Counted from the first letter of the stretch, positions 34,987-45,172 are shown. The stretch: DNA of 64,000 nt from Calothrix sp. NIES-2100 (GCF_002368195.1 NZ_AP018178.1:3368791-3432790), one strand, 5' to 3'. A program made the numbers and translations. Notes: a model not told the origin generated them from the letters alone.

Positions 34987-36156
34987 TTAATTAACATCTT
35001 TCAAAATCATATGTTTCTGAGAATCAAAAGTAATTAATCCTTGTTGTTTCAACTTGCTCATAAATCTTGTAATTGTTACCCTATTCGCACAGCAAGCACT
35101 AGCCAAATCTTCATGAGTTAAGCGAATACTTAGACGGGTTCCGCCTGGTACAGGTTCACCAATTTCTTGTTTAAAAAATTCTAACAAATACTGCAACCGC
35201 TCTTGTACTTGTCGCTTTCCAGAAATAGCTAATAAAGATTCTGTTTGTTGTAAACGTTGATTTATTTTCGGTAAAAAGTTATGGCTGAGGCTAGGAGAAG
35301 CCGCTATCTCTGACACATGAATTGATACCAACTCCACCTCGCCTAGGGCGATCGCTTGGTAAATCTTCAGTGATGTCATACTAGAGCCAAAAATCATTCC
35401 TGGCCCTACCAAACCTATGAGTACTTCTTCACCTGTTTCACAGTAAGTACTAAGTTTGACCCAACCTTGAGAAACATATAAAATTTGTAAAGGGTTGAGA
35501 GAAATATTCTCTGTTTTAGAATATTTATACAGGCGACGATCCCTGATTATGCTGCTGACATTCTTACTTTTAGGCAGTTCCCATTGCTGACGCTCAGCAA
35601 TATTACGAATTAACCACCTGAGAGATGTTACCTGACCTTGCTGATTGCGAACAGCTGCCACAGTTAAAGCTGCATTCAAACATTCACCATGACGTTGCTG
35701 CAAGTGTACTAATAATTCTGTGCTTCTGTCTGCTTCCGCTAATCGGTTGATTTCGGTGCGAATTTGCTGACGTTCTTCTATGGGAAGAAAGTTAGTAATG
35801 GGCTTCCCCACTAAAAAGTGTTTTGAAACATTGAGTAACTTAGCAGCCATCTGGTTAGCTTCATGGATCGTACCTGAAGCATTAGTGACTATATAGCCAT
35901 CTGGTGCCAATTCAAATAACTCTTGATAGCGTTGGCGTTCTGTTTCTAAAAAATTTTGTGATTGTATTAGTTCCTCGTTTTGCTGATACAGTTCCTCCAC
36001 TGCTAACTGCAATGTTTTTGAGCTATTATGGAGTTCCTGAAAAGCTTGCGGTAGCATATCTGCTGGTACCCAAGGCAGTACCGTAGCAGTTTGGTATAAA
36101 TCTGCTAACCGCTTATGCAACACTTCTGTGCGTTGGAAAAATAGCTCAAGGTTCAT
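34987..36156 (-). CDS. PAS-domain CRP/FNR-type transcription regulator
   Basis: A 389-residue regulator: N-terminal coiled coil (about 30-75), PAS domain (about 76-185, ELFELAPDGYIVTNASGTI), a cyclic-nucleotide-binding-like domain (about 200-300, reduced), and a CRP-type winged HTH (about 335-385, LTHEDLASACCANRVTITRFMSKLKQQGLI). The cNMP-like domain lacks the canonical phosphate-binding cassette (no GE...RSA), so binding of cAMP is unlikely. The PAS domain may be the sensor. The recognition helix is close to NtcA-type (CCANRVTITRFM), so an NtcA-like site is possible. Confidence 0.82.
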   Translation of the reverse strand: MNLELFFQRTEVLHKRLADLYQTATVLPWVPADMLPQAFQELHNSSKTLQLAVEELYQQNEELIQSQNFLETERQRYQELFELAPDGYIVTNASGTIHEANQMAAKLLNVSKHFLVGKPITNFLPIEERQQIRTEINRLAEADRSTELLVHLQQRHGECLNAALTVAAVRNQQGQVTSLRWLIRNIAERQQWELPKSKNVSSIIRDRRLYKYSKTENISLNPLQILYVSQGWVKLSTYCETGEEVLIGLVGPGMIFGSSMTSLKIYQAIALGEVELVSIHVSEIAASPSLSHNFLPKINQRLQQTESLLAISGKRQVQERLQYLLEFFKQEIGEPVPGGTRLSIRLTHEDLASACCANRVTITRFMSKLKQQGLITFDSQKHMILKDVN

Positions 36157-36263
36157 CCGATATTCTCTTCCTTTTTACAGAGGTTCATCATTCAACGTAA
36201 CTATTTGTAGTAGTAAAAATCTTCCACCTTAAGAAATGGATATCCAGTTACAATAAAACTTAA

Positions 36264-38471
36264 TCAAGCAAACTCATAGCGATTTTTACCCTGATTCTTA
36301 GCACGGTACATAGCGGTATCTGCGTGTTTAATTAAACTATCAGTGTCGCAGCTGTTAAGAGGGTAGATACTGATGCCAATACTAGCAGATACTGTAGTAG
36401 TATATCCATCCAAAACTATTGGCTCTGTAATAGTACCTAAGATTTTTTCAGCCACCTTAGCAGCTACTTGGATGTTGGGAATTGCTCTGACAATGACAGT
36501 AAATTCATCGCCGCCCAAACGAGAGACTGTATCACTACCGCGCAAGCAGTTGCTTAACCTTTGTCCCACTGTGACTAACAGGCGATCGCCAAGCTCGTGC
36601 CCTAAAGTATCATTAACTTGTTTAAAGCCATCTAGATCAATAAACAATAGCCCCAATAATAAATTATTATTTGCTGCCCAATCCAAAGATTCATGAAGTT
36701 GTTCCATGAAAAATTTACGATTGGATAGACCAGTTAAAGGATCGTGATATGCCAAATAACGCAAATGGTCTTCTTTACGTTTTAATTCATTGTTAGAGCG
36801 GGATAACTCGTCAGCTTTACGCTGGAGTTGTTCTTCTCTCTGCTTGCGCATAGTAATATCTCGAATTACCCCAACTAAAAAGTAATTTCCCGCAGCATCT
36901 TTATGAAATGAACGCTTCGTAGCAATTAAGTGTGTCACTCCATAAGCATCGGTAAATTCTTCTTCACTTTCTTGAGTATGTTGAGTTTGTAGAACTATCT
37001 CATCTTGTTGACGAAATACATCAGCTTCATGTTTGGGGAAAAAGTCATAGTCTGACTTTTCAGTTAACAACTGATTGGGATAACCAATCAATCTACAATA
37101 GGCTTCATTTAACACAATCCACTGATGTTCTTCATTTTTGACAAAAATCGGGTCAGGAATTGTATTAATAACTTGATGTAAAAACTCTTTAGAGCGTTTT
37201 AACTCTTCTTGCATGTAAGCAAGAGAACGGGTAATCCAAATAGCTGAACTGCCAAAAGTGAGCAATGAAGGCGCAATTGGTATCCACCAACCAAACAAAA
37301 AAGCCAGGTAGGCGGACAACATTAACAACAAGCAACAAACTACAATGACGATCAAGCTTCTGGTTGGGTGTCGGATACGCCATGCAGTTACAGCACCCAA
37401 ATAAGACCAACCAAAAATCCACAAGTATTCCCAGAAGGTTGGCCAGACTTTTAGTAACGGTCGTCCTTCTAGAGCTGCGGCGATTAACTCATGAATAAAA
37501 TGGGCTTGCAGTTCAATTCCGGTGATCGGTTGTGCTGCACCCATCATCCTGCTAGATTGCGGTACAAATACAAAATCTTGGAGACTGGGAGCAGTGGAAC
37601 CAATGAGTACAATGCGATCGCTAAACCATTCTTTTGGTATTTTGTCTGCTAACACATCCCTCATCAATACTTGGCGGTAGCTACAGGATTCTGGCGATGA
37701 ATCTGGACATCTTGGTTTGGGAAAGTTGGACAAAATTTGGTAGCCTTGAGCATCAGCTCTGACATAGCCACCATCATTAGCCTGAAATCTAGTAAACACT
37801 GCCTTACCTAACTGCAAATACTCAGCTTTGGTAGCTGCGCTTTGTGGAGTGATACCAGATGTTTTTAAATACACTAAAGCCAGCTTCAAAGCAAAACTTT
37901 CGTGTGCCTGATTATTAATGTGCCAATACAACAAACTGCGACGTATTTTGCCATCAGCGTCATATACAACATTATTAAAACCAACTTGCTTAAGTTGATT
38001 CAACACTGGTGAGGGTAAAACACCGGTATTTTTGTTATTTGCTAGTTGTTCAATGCCGATCAAATTTGGCATCGACTTATAAGTTTTGAGCAAATTTTCA
38101 TAACCAGTCTCCACTGGCAAATCCCGGTATATATCTAAACCAATAGCACGGGGATTAGCAGCTTTTAATTTTTGTAACAATTCGGCAATTACACGATCGG
38201 GAATCGGCCAAGAACCTACTTGGCGTAAAGAAGCTTCATCAATCGCGACAATAGTAATCCGCTCTTCTGGTGGCTCATATGGACGTAAACGGAACAATTG
38301 ATCTAAAGCTGCCAATTCTAAAGATTGGAATAATCCCAGAGAGCGTACAAGCAAGATGCAGACTGCAACGCAGGAGGCGGTGATTAATTCCCTATGTCCT
38401 CGATCAAGCGGTTTTCTCAGTCCAGATATGAACTTCACAAGACGCTTGCCTAGCTGCTTACTCATTCCCAT
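36264..38471 (-). CDS. CHASE2-PAS-GGDEF diguanylate cyclase
   Basis: A 735-residue membrane-bound cyclase. An N-terminal helix (about 29-48) precedes the extracytoplasmic CHASE2 sensor (about 50-330, with ELAALDQLFRLRPYEPPEE and AIGLDIYRD). Three hydrophobic helices follow (about 343-415), then a PAS domain (about 430-545), a short coiled coil (about 545-570), and GGDEF (about 570-735). The active site is intact (RLGGDEF), and RGSD lies five residues upstream as inhibitory I-site. Expected role: sensing an external signal and making cyclic-di-GMP. Confidence 0.9.
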   Translation of the reverse strand: MGMSKQLGKRLVKFISGLRKPLDRGHRELITASCVAVCILLVRSLGLFQSLELAALDQLFRLRPYEPPEERITIVAIDEASLRQVGSWPIPDRVIAELLQKLKAANPRAIGLDIYRDLPVETGYENLLKTYKSMPNLIGIEQLANNKNTGVLPSPVLNQLKQVGFNNVVYDADGKIRRSLLYWHINNQAHESFALKLALVYLKTSGITPQSAATKAEYLQLGKAVFTRFQANDGGYVRADAQGYQILSNFPKPRCPDSSPESCSYRQVLMRDVLADKIPKEWFSDRIVLIGSTAPSLQDFVFVPQSSRMMGAAQPITGIELQAHFIHELIAAALEGRPLLKVWPTFWEYLWIFGWSYLGAVTAWRIRHPTRSLIVIVVCCLLLMLSAYLAFLFGWWIPIAPSLLTFGSSAIWITRSLAYMQEELKRSKEFLHQVINTIPDPIFVKNEEHQWIVLNEAYCRLIGYPNQLLTEKSDYDFFPKHEADVFRQQDEIVLQTQHTQESEEEFTDAYGVTHLIATKRSFHKDAAGNYFLVGVIRDITMRKQREEQLQRKADELSRSNNELKRKEDHLRYLAYHDPLTGLSNRKFFMEQLHESLDWAANNNLLLGLLFIDLDGFKQVNDTLGHELGDRLLVTVGQRLSNCLRGSDTVSRLGGDEFTVIVRAIPNIQVAAKVAEKILGTITEPIVLDGYTTTVSASIGISIYPLNSCDTDSLIKHADTAMYRAKNQGKNRYEFA

Positions 38472-39329
38472 TACCTAGTGGGGAGAAATACTTTTTATTT
38501 GCGATCGCAATTAACTACTCGGTGAATATAGCTTACAGGTGAGCTACATTAATTCTAGAAAGGATAAAGGATGAAAAATGAAGTGAGAATTGCTACAAGC
38601 CGCCGTGGGCGAAAAAATCAACAGTTCAGCTTCGCTTACTGTTTACCCTCTCACAAGCCGAAGGGTCAAGTTTTTCAGTTCACGGGGTTTGTGACTAACC
38701 AATCAAAGGGTAATTGGAACCTTTGTGTCTCACATCACAAATTTAGTATAAATAGTGTTTGCTTAGAACAGTAGTATATATATGGGTAGTTTTAAAAGCC
38801 TAAGATTGGTGTTAACTATTTGCATTTTTGTGTAACATGAGTAAAAAAATACAAATATAGTCATTTATTCTAGTGAATTCACTTAAATTAAATTTAATGT
38901 TAAATTTTGAATATCTTTGATTATTCAGGTATTACAACTATAGACGAAATGATTGCCGAAAATTATTAACTATAAATAATATACAAAATAATATCTGATA
39001 GCTGTATATTACTCATGACTCACAAGACTAAAGCTACTTGTCGTCGATTTATCGTTGAGGCTGTCAACTAAAGACGCTCAGTAAGCTGATGCGCGCCTAG
39101 ATTAAATATTCTCGCTTGTAGGTTGTCCAGGGTCACGCATTCCAAAGTCCAAGCTAGCCTTTGACTGTGGACTCTTGACTTTTGACAACCTGAGCGCGAA
39201 ATATACAAGTTTATTTGCGTAATAGCTTATGAAGTATGAAGTATAAAATTAACCAAAAAAAAATAAGTCAACCGGAAGCAAATTTACTTAATGCAGCCAG
39301 TTGACTATTCAGTATCAGTCATCGCCTGA
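38472..39329. other. Gene-free AT-rich stretch
   Basis: About 860 bases. A 67-codon frame at 38571-38774 has AGGATAAAGG immediately before its ATG but shows no recognisable protein features. Near 39175 there is a heptamer-like GACTCTTGACTTTTGAC. Otherwise nothing distinct. The left end must contain the promoter of the CHASE2 gene. Confidence 0.45.
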
Positions 39330-40313
39330 TTACTTGAAATATTTGAAATTACGGGAACCTGTATAATTAGAAACTTTGGCGAGTTCCTCTAAATTTTGCA
39401 CTCCGCTATAGCTTTTGCCATTAATTATCCAAGTAGGGAAGCCTTCTATTTTGGCAGCTTTACACACATCTGGTTGTCCTTTGAGTCCATCGGGAGCGCA
39501 CTCTACTTTAATAGTATCATTGAGAATCTTGTAAGCTTCTTTACCAAATATTAGCTTCTGTTCGTGGCAGTGCGGACACCAATAAGCAACATATTCTTTA
39601 GCACCTATTTTGACAAGATGGTTTGCTAGGGCTATTTCTGCTTCACCGGAAGTAGTAGTGATTTCCCAACCAAATTGTGGATTAGGTTGTACTTTGGGAG
39701 TGAAGCTGATTTGTACTGGTTTGCCAGGAGTTGAAGTAACTGTATCCTTTGATGTATTGATACCAGAATAAATGCCCAAAGTGCCAATCAGTGTAACCAT
39801 GCCGACAATAATGGCGGTAAAGAAGATTTGCCCGACATCCTCCCAAGTCCGACCGAGAATAGTGAGTACTAACATACTCATAGAGAAAATAGCCGAGCCG
39901 ATACAGTAAGGACAAACGGCTTTAATTTGAGTTGCTAGTACATACATTAAGTAGCCACTAAAGATGGACATGGCGATCGCGCCTACTAACAGCAACCACC
40001 AAGTCCAATTTTCTATTTGTTTGCGGTTATTATCTCCGGCTTTCAATACTAAGGGAGCCAAAGCAAATATCAGCATACTGATATAAGCCAACAGCCCAAA
40101 CAAGGCTAATGGCTGACCTAAAACCGTTGCCCAGGGGCTAGAAAGTACATCGTTACAGCCTTTGACACCAGCTTGTGCTGTACACGCTGCACTGCCTCCT
40201 GTTAACTTTTCGATGGTCAGATAACCTGTGACCAGGGCACCAAGCCCAGCGATCGCGGCAATCAATGGACGCGACCATTTATGAATCCAAGGAGTAGAAC
40301 GGCGGCGAATCAT
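39330..40313 (-). CDS. Vitamin K epoxide reductase-thioredoxin fusion
   Basis: A 327-residue membrane enzyme for periplasmic or lumenal disulfide bond formation. Start taken at ATG 40313 (MIRRRSTPWIHKWSR); the upstream frame adds 29 residues rich in Pro/Asn/Gln that are translated GGGCATTGGG repeats. Four or five membrane helices carry the VKOR motifs: Cys44 and Cys53 in the loop, Ser/Thr of SSPWATVLGQP, and CPYC (134-137). The C-terminal thioredoxin-like domain has CPHC (246-249). This fusion, in which VKOR re-oxidises its own thioredoxin domain, is standard in cyanobacteria, where it supports photosystem II assembly. Confidence 0.9.
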   Translation of the reverse strand: MIRRRSTPWIHKWSRPLIAAIAGLGALVTGYLTIEKLTGGSAACTAQAGVKGCNDVLSSPWATVLGQPLALFGLLAYISMLIFALAPLVLKAGDNNRKQIENWTWWLLLVGAIAMSIFSGYLMYVLATQIKAVCPYCIGSAIFSMSMLVLTILGRTWEDVGQIFFTAIIVGMVTLIGTLGIYSGINTSKDTVTSTPGKPVQISFTPKVQPNPQFGWEITTTSGEAEIALANHLVKIGAKEYVAYWCPHCHEQKLIFGKEAYKILNDTIKVECAPDGLKGQPDVCKAAKIEGFPTWIINGKSYSGVQNLEELAKVSNYTGSRNFKYFK

Positions 40314-40327
40314 AAACTGTGATTGGG

Positions 40328-40492
40328 AATGAGGTAATGGGCATTGGGGATTGGGCATTGGGGATTGGGCATTGGGAATTGGGAATTGGGGATTGGGCAT
40401 TGGGGATTAATCTCCTTGTCCTTCTTGTCCTCCTTCCCTTCCCTTGTCTTCCATGCCCCATGCCCCATGCCCTATGCCCCATGCCCTATGAT
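40328..40492. repeat. GGGCATTGGGGATT repeat block
   Basis: Alternating GGGCATTGGGGATT and GGGAATT units, then CTTGTCCTTCTTGTCC and CATGCCCCATGCCC runs, between the VKOR and BtpA genes. Reading through it adds false N-terminal residues to the VKOR gene. Confidence 0.9.
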
Positions 40493-41334
40493 CGTATAGT
40501 TATTGAAGAAATTGATTTAGTTTCACCCTTAGAGTTCCAACTCCGACGTGCGGCTTCTACAAATTGACTAACACGAATGGGGTCAATTGGTTGTTCGATC
40601 CGACCGTGACGTTTCAGAGAACTGGAAACAATTACACCATCTGCTGCCTGCATCAGTGTAGCAATATTTTCCCAATTAGCTCCACTGCCAATCAAGACAG
40701 GCGTGCCATTTGCTGCACCACAGGCCAGTTCCAAATCTTCTATGTTAGGAGGGCTACCAGTAGCCCAGCCTGACAAAATCACTGCATCTGCTAAACCTCT
40801 TTCGATTGTGTCTTTGACAGCGACTGTGAGATTTGGGGAACTTAAAGGACGGGCGTGCTTGACTAAGACATCGGCCATAATTTTCACATCAGAGCCTAAT
40901 TCTCGCCGATAGCGGAGTATTTGATGGGCTTCTCCCTCAATTAAACCTTGGTCTGTTGCCATTACCCCAGTGAGGACGTTCACGCGAATAAATTGTGCCC
41001 GCACACAACTGGCGATCGCCATAGCACTTTTAGCGTCGTTCCGCAAAACATTTAAGCCTAAAGGCAATGTCACCAAATTCTGAATACGCTGCACCACTAC
41101 AGTCATGGCACTCACAATGGCTGGATCGACCTGATTTTTGGTAAACGGCGCATCGAAAAAATTTTCGACAATGATACCGTCAACCCCACCACTAGCAAGG
41201 GCGGTTGCTTCTTGTTCGGCGCGATCAATCACTGTTTTGAGGCTACCTCCCCAGCGGGGCGAGGTGGGCAGTGGTAGTAAATGTACTACGCCAATAATCG
41301 GTGTTCGAGTTTTAAATAGCTGATATAAGTCCAC
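40486..41334 (-). CDS. btpA: BtpA, photosystem I biogenesis protein
   Basis: A 282-residue protein of the BtpA family, with a TIM-barrel-like sequence, needed for photosystem I accumulation in cyanobacteria. Motifs: PIIGVVHLLPLPTSPRWGG at the N terminus, GVDGIIVENFFDAPF, LPLGLNVLRNDAKSAMAIA and VLIGSGANWENI near the end. Length and order match the family. It sits downstream of a gap holding GGGGCTAGG repeats and upstream of the VKOR gene on the same strand. Confidence 0.92.
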   Translation of the reverse strand: MDLYQLFKTRTPIIGVVHLLPLPTSPRWGGSLKTVIDRAEQEATALASGGVDGIIVENFFDAPFTKNQVDPAIVSAMTVVVQRIQNLVTLPLGLNVLRNDAKSAMAIASCVRAQFIRVNVLTGVMATDQGLIEGEAHQILRYRRELGSDVKIMADVLVKHARPLSSPNLTVAVKDTIERGLADAVILSGWATGSPPNIEDLELACGAANGTPVLIGSGANWENIATLMQAADGVIVSSSLKRHGRIEQPIDPIRVSQFVEAARRSWNSKGETKSISSITIRS

Positions 41335-42215
41335 GTCAATTATTAGGAGGGGTTAGCGATTAGTGGCCAGGGTCTAAGAGAACCAGGGTTAGAGGTTAGC
41401 AGGGCCTAGGGGTGAGAGGCTAGCAATTCAAAATTCTTATTTTATAATTCTTTAGTTCCCAAGTGGTTCATTCAAAAGTTTTGATAAGTTATTTGATAAG
41501 TTAGTAGTAAGCTAGCGCGGTGAGGCAGTGCTAACTGACTACGAATTTATTTACCCCTCAAACATTAATGAGATAGACCATTAGCCCCTCATCTCTAGCC
41601 CCTAGTCCCTCATCTCTAGCCCCTTCCTTAGCATTAAATGTTGTTTTATGTGGTAGGTTTTCCCGCCTCTACCCTAAGGCGGAAATTGCGGTCAAACCTT
41701 CCATAAGATATGTTAAGATAAAACCTGACTACAAAGAGGAGTTTGCAACTCACAAGACGCGAGGCAGCTTCCCACAGTTTTAGGACTCTCACCTGCGCCT
41801 GTTCGCAGGAAAAGCCTAATCTGTAAGGGTAGCGTTACTGCTTGATTAGGCGTAGTCGCAAGTGCGATTTCCCTGAGGGTAGCGACTTCTCACAACCAGC
41901 CCTTTGGGCGGCTTCCCGATGGGTAAATTAACAACGCACACGCTGCGGTAATGTAAAATACCAACAGGCGAATTGTTAAAAAACATAACAAGTGTCAAAT
42001 GTACCCCAAGACACTCTATATTACCCTGGGAAAACTGATTAATAAAAGCATCATAACATGACCTGAAACTTGATTAAGGTCATAGGTTTGCGGATAGGGA
42101 CGGGGCAATGCTACCCTTCCACTTTAGTACTGTCCGCATGTGGGTGCAAATGAAAACAGAGCTAAGAGCTGTTTGTGTTTGATGAAAAGAAAAAAACGGA
42201 AAATTTTGGCAAAAT
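41335..42215. other. Gene-free stretch with several hairpins upstream of rimO
   Basis: About 880 bases. The left part has CCCCTAGTCCCTCATC repeats and no gene. From about 41650 to 41930 there are several possible hairpins: CCGCCT/AGGCGG, CCTGCG/CGCAGG, GCCTAATC/GATTAGGC (8 bp, 30 bases apart), AGTCGC/GCGACT and GCCC/GGGC. TAAGAT boxes occur near 41704 and 41714. Such a density suggests a structured transcript, perhaps a small RNA or leader, though the 250 bases between it and rimO argue for an independent RNA. Confidence 0.4.
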
Positions 42216-43535
42216 ATGGGTGACAAGCCAACAATTGCAATTTCTCACCTGGGCTGCGAGAAAAATCGAATTGATACAGAGCATATGCTAGGACTGCTTG
42301 TCAAAGCAGGCTATGGCGTAGATAGTAATGAAGAGTTAGCAGATTACGTTATTGTCAATACCTGTAGTTTTATTGAAGCAGCTAGAGAAGAATCTGTTAA
42401 AACTTTGGTAGAGTTGGCAGAGGCGAATAAAAAAATCGTGATCACTGGTTGTATGGCCCAGCACTTCCAAGAACAATTATTGGAAGAGTTGCCAGAAGCA
42501 GTGGCCGTAGTAGGTACAGGCGATTATCACAAAATTGTCAATGTAATTGAGCGGGTAGAACAAGGAGAACGGGTCAAGCAGGTTAGTATTGAACCAACCT
42601 ATATTGCCGATGAAACTACACCGCGCTACCGCACTACAACCGAAGGCGTAGCTTATCTGCGGGTGGCCGAAGGATGTGATTATCGTTGTGCGTTTTGTAT
42701 TATTCCTCATCTAAGAGGAAACCAGCGATCGCGTACTATTGAATCCATTGTCGCTGAAGCCAAGCAGTTAGCTAGTCAAGGGGTACAAGAAATTATTCTG
42801 ATTTCCCAAATCACCACTAATTATGGTTTGGATATTTACGGTAAGCCAAAGTTAGCCGAATTACTCCGCGCTTTGGGAGAAGTAGATGTACCGTGGATCA
42901 GGATGCACTACGCTTATCCCACCGGACTGACACCTGATGTCATAGCAGCGATCCAAGAAATACCAAATGTCCTGCCCTACTTAGATTTGCCTTTACAACA
43001 TTCTCATGGAGAAATTCTCCGCGCCATGAACCGTCCCTGGCAAGGACAGGTAAATGATGGGATTATTGAGCGCATCAAGATGGCGCTACCATCAGCGGTG
43101 TTGAGAACAACATTTATTGTTGGTTTTCCAGGAGAAACCGACGAGCATTTTGAACATCTACTCAAGTTTGTCCAGCGGCACGAATTTGACCATGTGGGCG
43201 TGTTCACCTTTTCGCCAGAAGAGGAAACTCCAGCTTACAAGCTACCAAATCAGTTGCCTCAAGACATCATGCATGAGCGCCGCAACCGCCTCATGGAACT
43301 CCAACAACCAATTACTTGGCGAAAGAATCAACAGGAAGTAGGCAAAATTGTTGATGTCCTGATTGAGCAAGAAAATCCTGAAACTGGAGAATTGATTGGT
43401 CGTTCGGCGAGATTTGCCCCAGAAATAGATGGGCAGGTCTATGTGGTTGGTCAGGCAAAGTTAGGAACACTTGTGCCAGTAGACATCCAAAGTGCTGATA
43501 CATACGACCTTTACGGTCAAATTGTCAATAACTAA
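42216..43535 (+). CDS. rimO: Ribosomal protein S12 methylthiotransferase RimO
   Basis: A 439-residue radical-SAM enzyme that adds a methylthio group to an aspartate of ribosomal protein S12. The N-terminal UPF0004 domain has three cluster cysteines (Cys14, Cys50, Cys79). The radical SAM motif is C154-x3-C158-x2-C161 (CDYRCAFC). A C-terminal TRAM domain binds RNA. The start is ISHLGCEKNRID, the RimO form (MiaB differs). A DEAD-box helicase gene follows 92 bases downstream. Confidence 0.93.
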   Translation: MGDKPTIAISHLGCEKNRIDTEHMLGLLVKAGYGVDSNEELADYVIVNTCSFIEAAREESVKTLVELAEANKKIVITGCMAQHFQEQLLEELPEAVAVVGTGDYHKIVNVIERVEQGERVKQVSIEPTYIADETTPRYRTTTEGVAYLRVAEGCDYRCAFCIIPHLRGNQRSRTIESIVAEAKQLASQGVQEIILISQITTNYGLDIYGKPKLAELLRALGEVDVPWIRMHYAYPTGLTPDVIAAIQEIPNVLPYLDLPLQHSHGEILRAMNRPWQGQVNDGIIERIKMALPSAVLRTTFIVGFPGETDEHFEHLLKFVQRHEFDHVGVFTFSPEEETPAYKLPNQLPQDIMHERRNRLMELQQPITWRKNQQEVGKIVDVLIEQENPETGELIGRSARFAPEIDGQVYVVGQAKLGTLVPVDIQSADTYDLYGQIVNN

Positions 43536-43627
43536 TTTGTCAAAAGTCCCTTGTCTAATCGCCAATGACCAATGACTGAGGACGAATGACTAAATCCAAA
43601 AATCCAAAATAAAATCTAGGAGAATTA

Positions 43628-45172
43628 ATGACTCTTTCGTTTCAAGAACTAGGCATTTCCCAAGAACGTGTTGAAAAACTAGAAAAAATCGGTTTCACCA
43701 CACCCACCAATATTCAAACCCAAGCAATTCCCCAACTGCTAGATGGTCGTGATGTGGTCGGTCAATCCCAAACCGGAACAGGAAAAACCGCAGCCTTTTC
43801 TCTGCCAATTTTAGAACGACTAGATATTAGTCAAAGAGCCGTGCAAGCACTGGTTTTGACTCCAACTCGTGAGTTAGCCATGCAAGTCCATGATGCGATC
43901 GCTCAATTTATGGGCGATGACGGATTGCGGGTATTAGCAATCTACGGTGGTCAATCAATTGATCGCCAAATTTTACAACTCAGACGTGGTGTACACATGG
44001 TTGTGGGTACTCCAGGACGGGTAATCGACTTGCTAGATCGCGGTTGTCTGAAACTCGATCAAGTCAAGTGGTTTGTCTTAGATGAAGCCGATGAAATGTT
44101 GAGCATGGGCTTTATCGACGATGTAATCAAAATTCTTTCCCAAGCACCCGACGATCGCCAAACAGCTTTATTCTCCGCTACCATGCCGCCATCAATTCGG
44201 CAATTGGTGAACAAGTTTTTGCGATCGCCTGTGACAGTTACCGTAGAACAGCCAAAAGCTGCGCCTACGAAAATTAATCAGGTAGCTTACCTAATTCCCC
44301 GTCACTGGACAAAAGCCAAAGCTTTACAGCCAATTCTGGAAATGGAAGATCCAGAATCAGCTTTGATATTTGTCCGTACCAGACGCACCGCTGCTGAACT
44401 CACCAGTCAACTGCAAGCAGCTGGACATAGTGTCGATGAATACCACGGTGATTTATCTCAGCAAGCTAGAGAGCGCTTACTAAGCCGATTCCGCAATCGT
44501 CAAGTGCGCTGGGTGGTAGCAACTGATATTGCCGCCCGGGGATTAGATGTAGACCAACTGTCTCATGTGATCAACTACGACTTACCCGATAGCGTAGAAA
44601 CCTACGTCCACCGCATTGGTCGTACTGGTCGGGCTGGTAAAGAAGGAACAGCGATTTCCCTAGTACAACCATTTGAGCGCCGCAAGCAACAGATATTTGA
44701 ACGCCATAACCGCCAAAGTTGGCAATTGCTGTCAATTCCCACCAGGGCACAAATTGAAGCGCGGCACATCAATAAATTGCAGCAACAGGTAGGAGAAGCT
44801 TTGACAGGCGAACGCCTAGCTTCATTTTTACCGATAGTCAGCGAACTGATCGAAAAATATGACGCTCAGGCGATCGCAGCAGCAGCGCTGCAAATCGCTT
44901 ACGATCAAACCCGTCCCGCTTGGCTAAGTTCAGACATTGAAATTCCCCAAGAGGAAAATCTTTCCGCTCCCAAACCCAAGCTCGTCAAGCAGCGTCGTGA
45001 TGGTTCTTCTGAACGCACCCGGTCTTCTTGGAGCAAATCAGACAACAACATTGGGGATGATGACAGACGTGGTACTCCCAAGCCAAAATTGCGGACAGGC
45101 CGTCGTGATGCTGCCATTACTCCTGTTAATCACAAGCTAGGTTCATCTACAGCTAGAGAATCGGCTTCCTAA
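43628..45172 (+). CDS. DEAD-box RNA helicase
   Basis: A 514-residue ATP-dependent RNA helicase. Motifs: Q motif near Phe5 to Gln30, GQSQTGTGKT (45-54), PTRELA, GG and TPGR, DEAD (152-155), SAT (183-185), and HRIGRTGRAGK in the second RecA domain. After a helicase core of about 370 residues comes a regulatory C-terminal extension and a basic, Ser/Arg-rich tail (KQRRDGSSERTRSSWSKSD). Of the cyanobacterial redox- or cold-regulated Crh type; a precise gene name is uncertain. The upstream gap has GACCAATGACTGAGGACGAATGAC heptamer-like units. Confidence 0.9.
   Translation: MTLSFQELGISQERVEKLEKIGFTTPTNIQTQAIPQLLDGRDVVGQSQTGTGKTAAFSLPILERLDISQRAVQALVLTPTRELAMQVHDAIAQFMGDDGLRVLAIYGGQSIDRQILQLRRGVHMVVGTPGRVIDLLDRGCLKLDQVKWFVLDEADEMLSMGFIDDVIKILSQAPDDRQTALFSATMPPSIRQLVNKFLRSPVTVTVEQPKAAPTKINQVAYLIPRHWTKAKALQPILEMEDPESALIFVRTRRTAAELTSQLQAAGHSVDEYHGDLSQQARERLLSRFRNRQVRWVVATDIAARGLDVDQLSHVINYDLPDSVETYVHRIGRTGRAGKEGTAISLVQPFERRKQQIFERHNRQSWQLLSIPTRAQIEARHINKLQQQVGEALTGERLASFLPIVSELIEKYDAQAIAAAALQIAYDQTRPAWLSSDIEIPQEENLSAPKPKLVKQRRDGSSERTRSSWSKSDNNIGDDDRRGTPKPKLRTGRRDAAITPVNHKLGSSTARESAS

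Noticed and set aside
38571..38774. 67-codon plus-strand ORF with an AGGATAAAGG before its ATG
   Set aside because: The purine run touches the start codon and the AAGGATGAAAAATGAAG context resembles a repeat; no recognisable protein features. Left as possible but unsupported.
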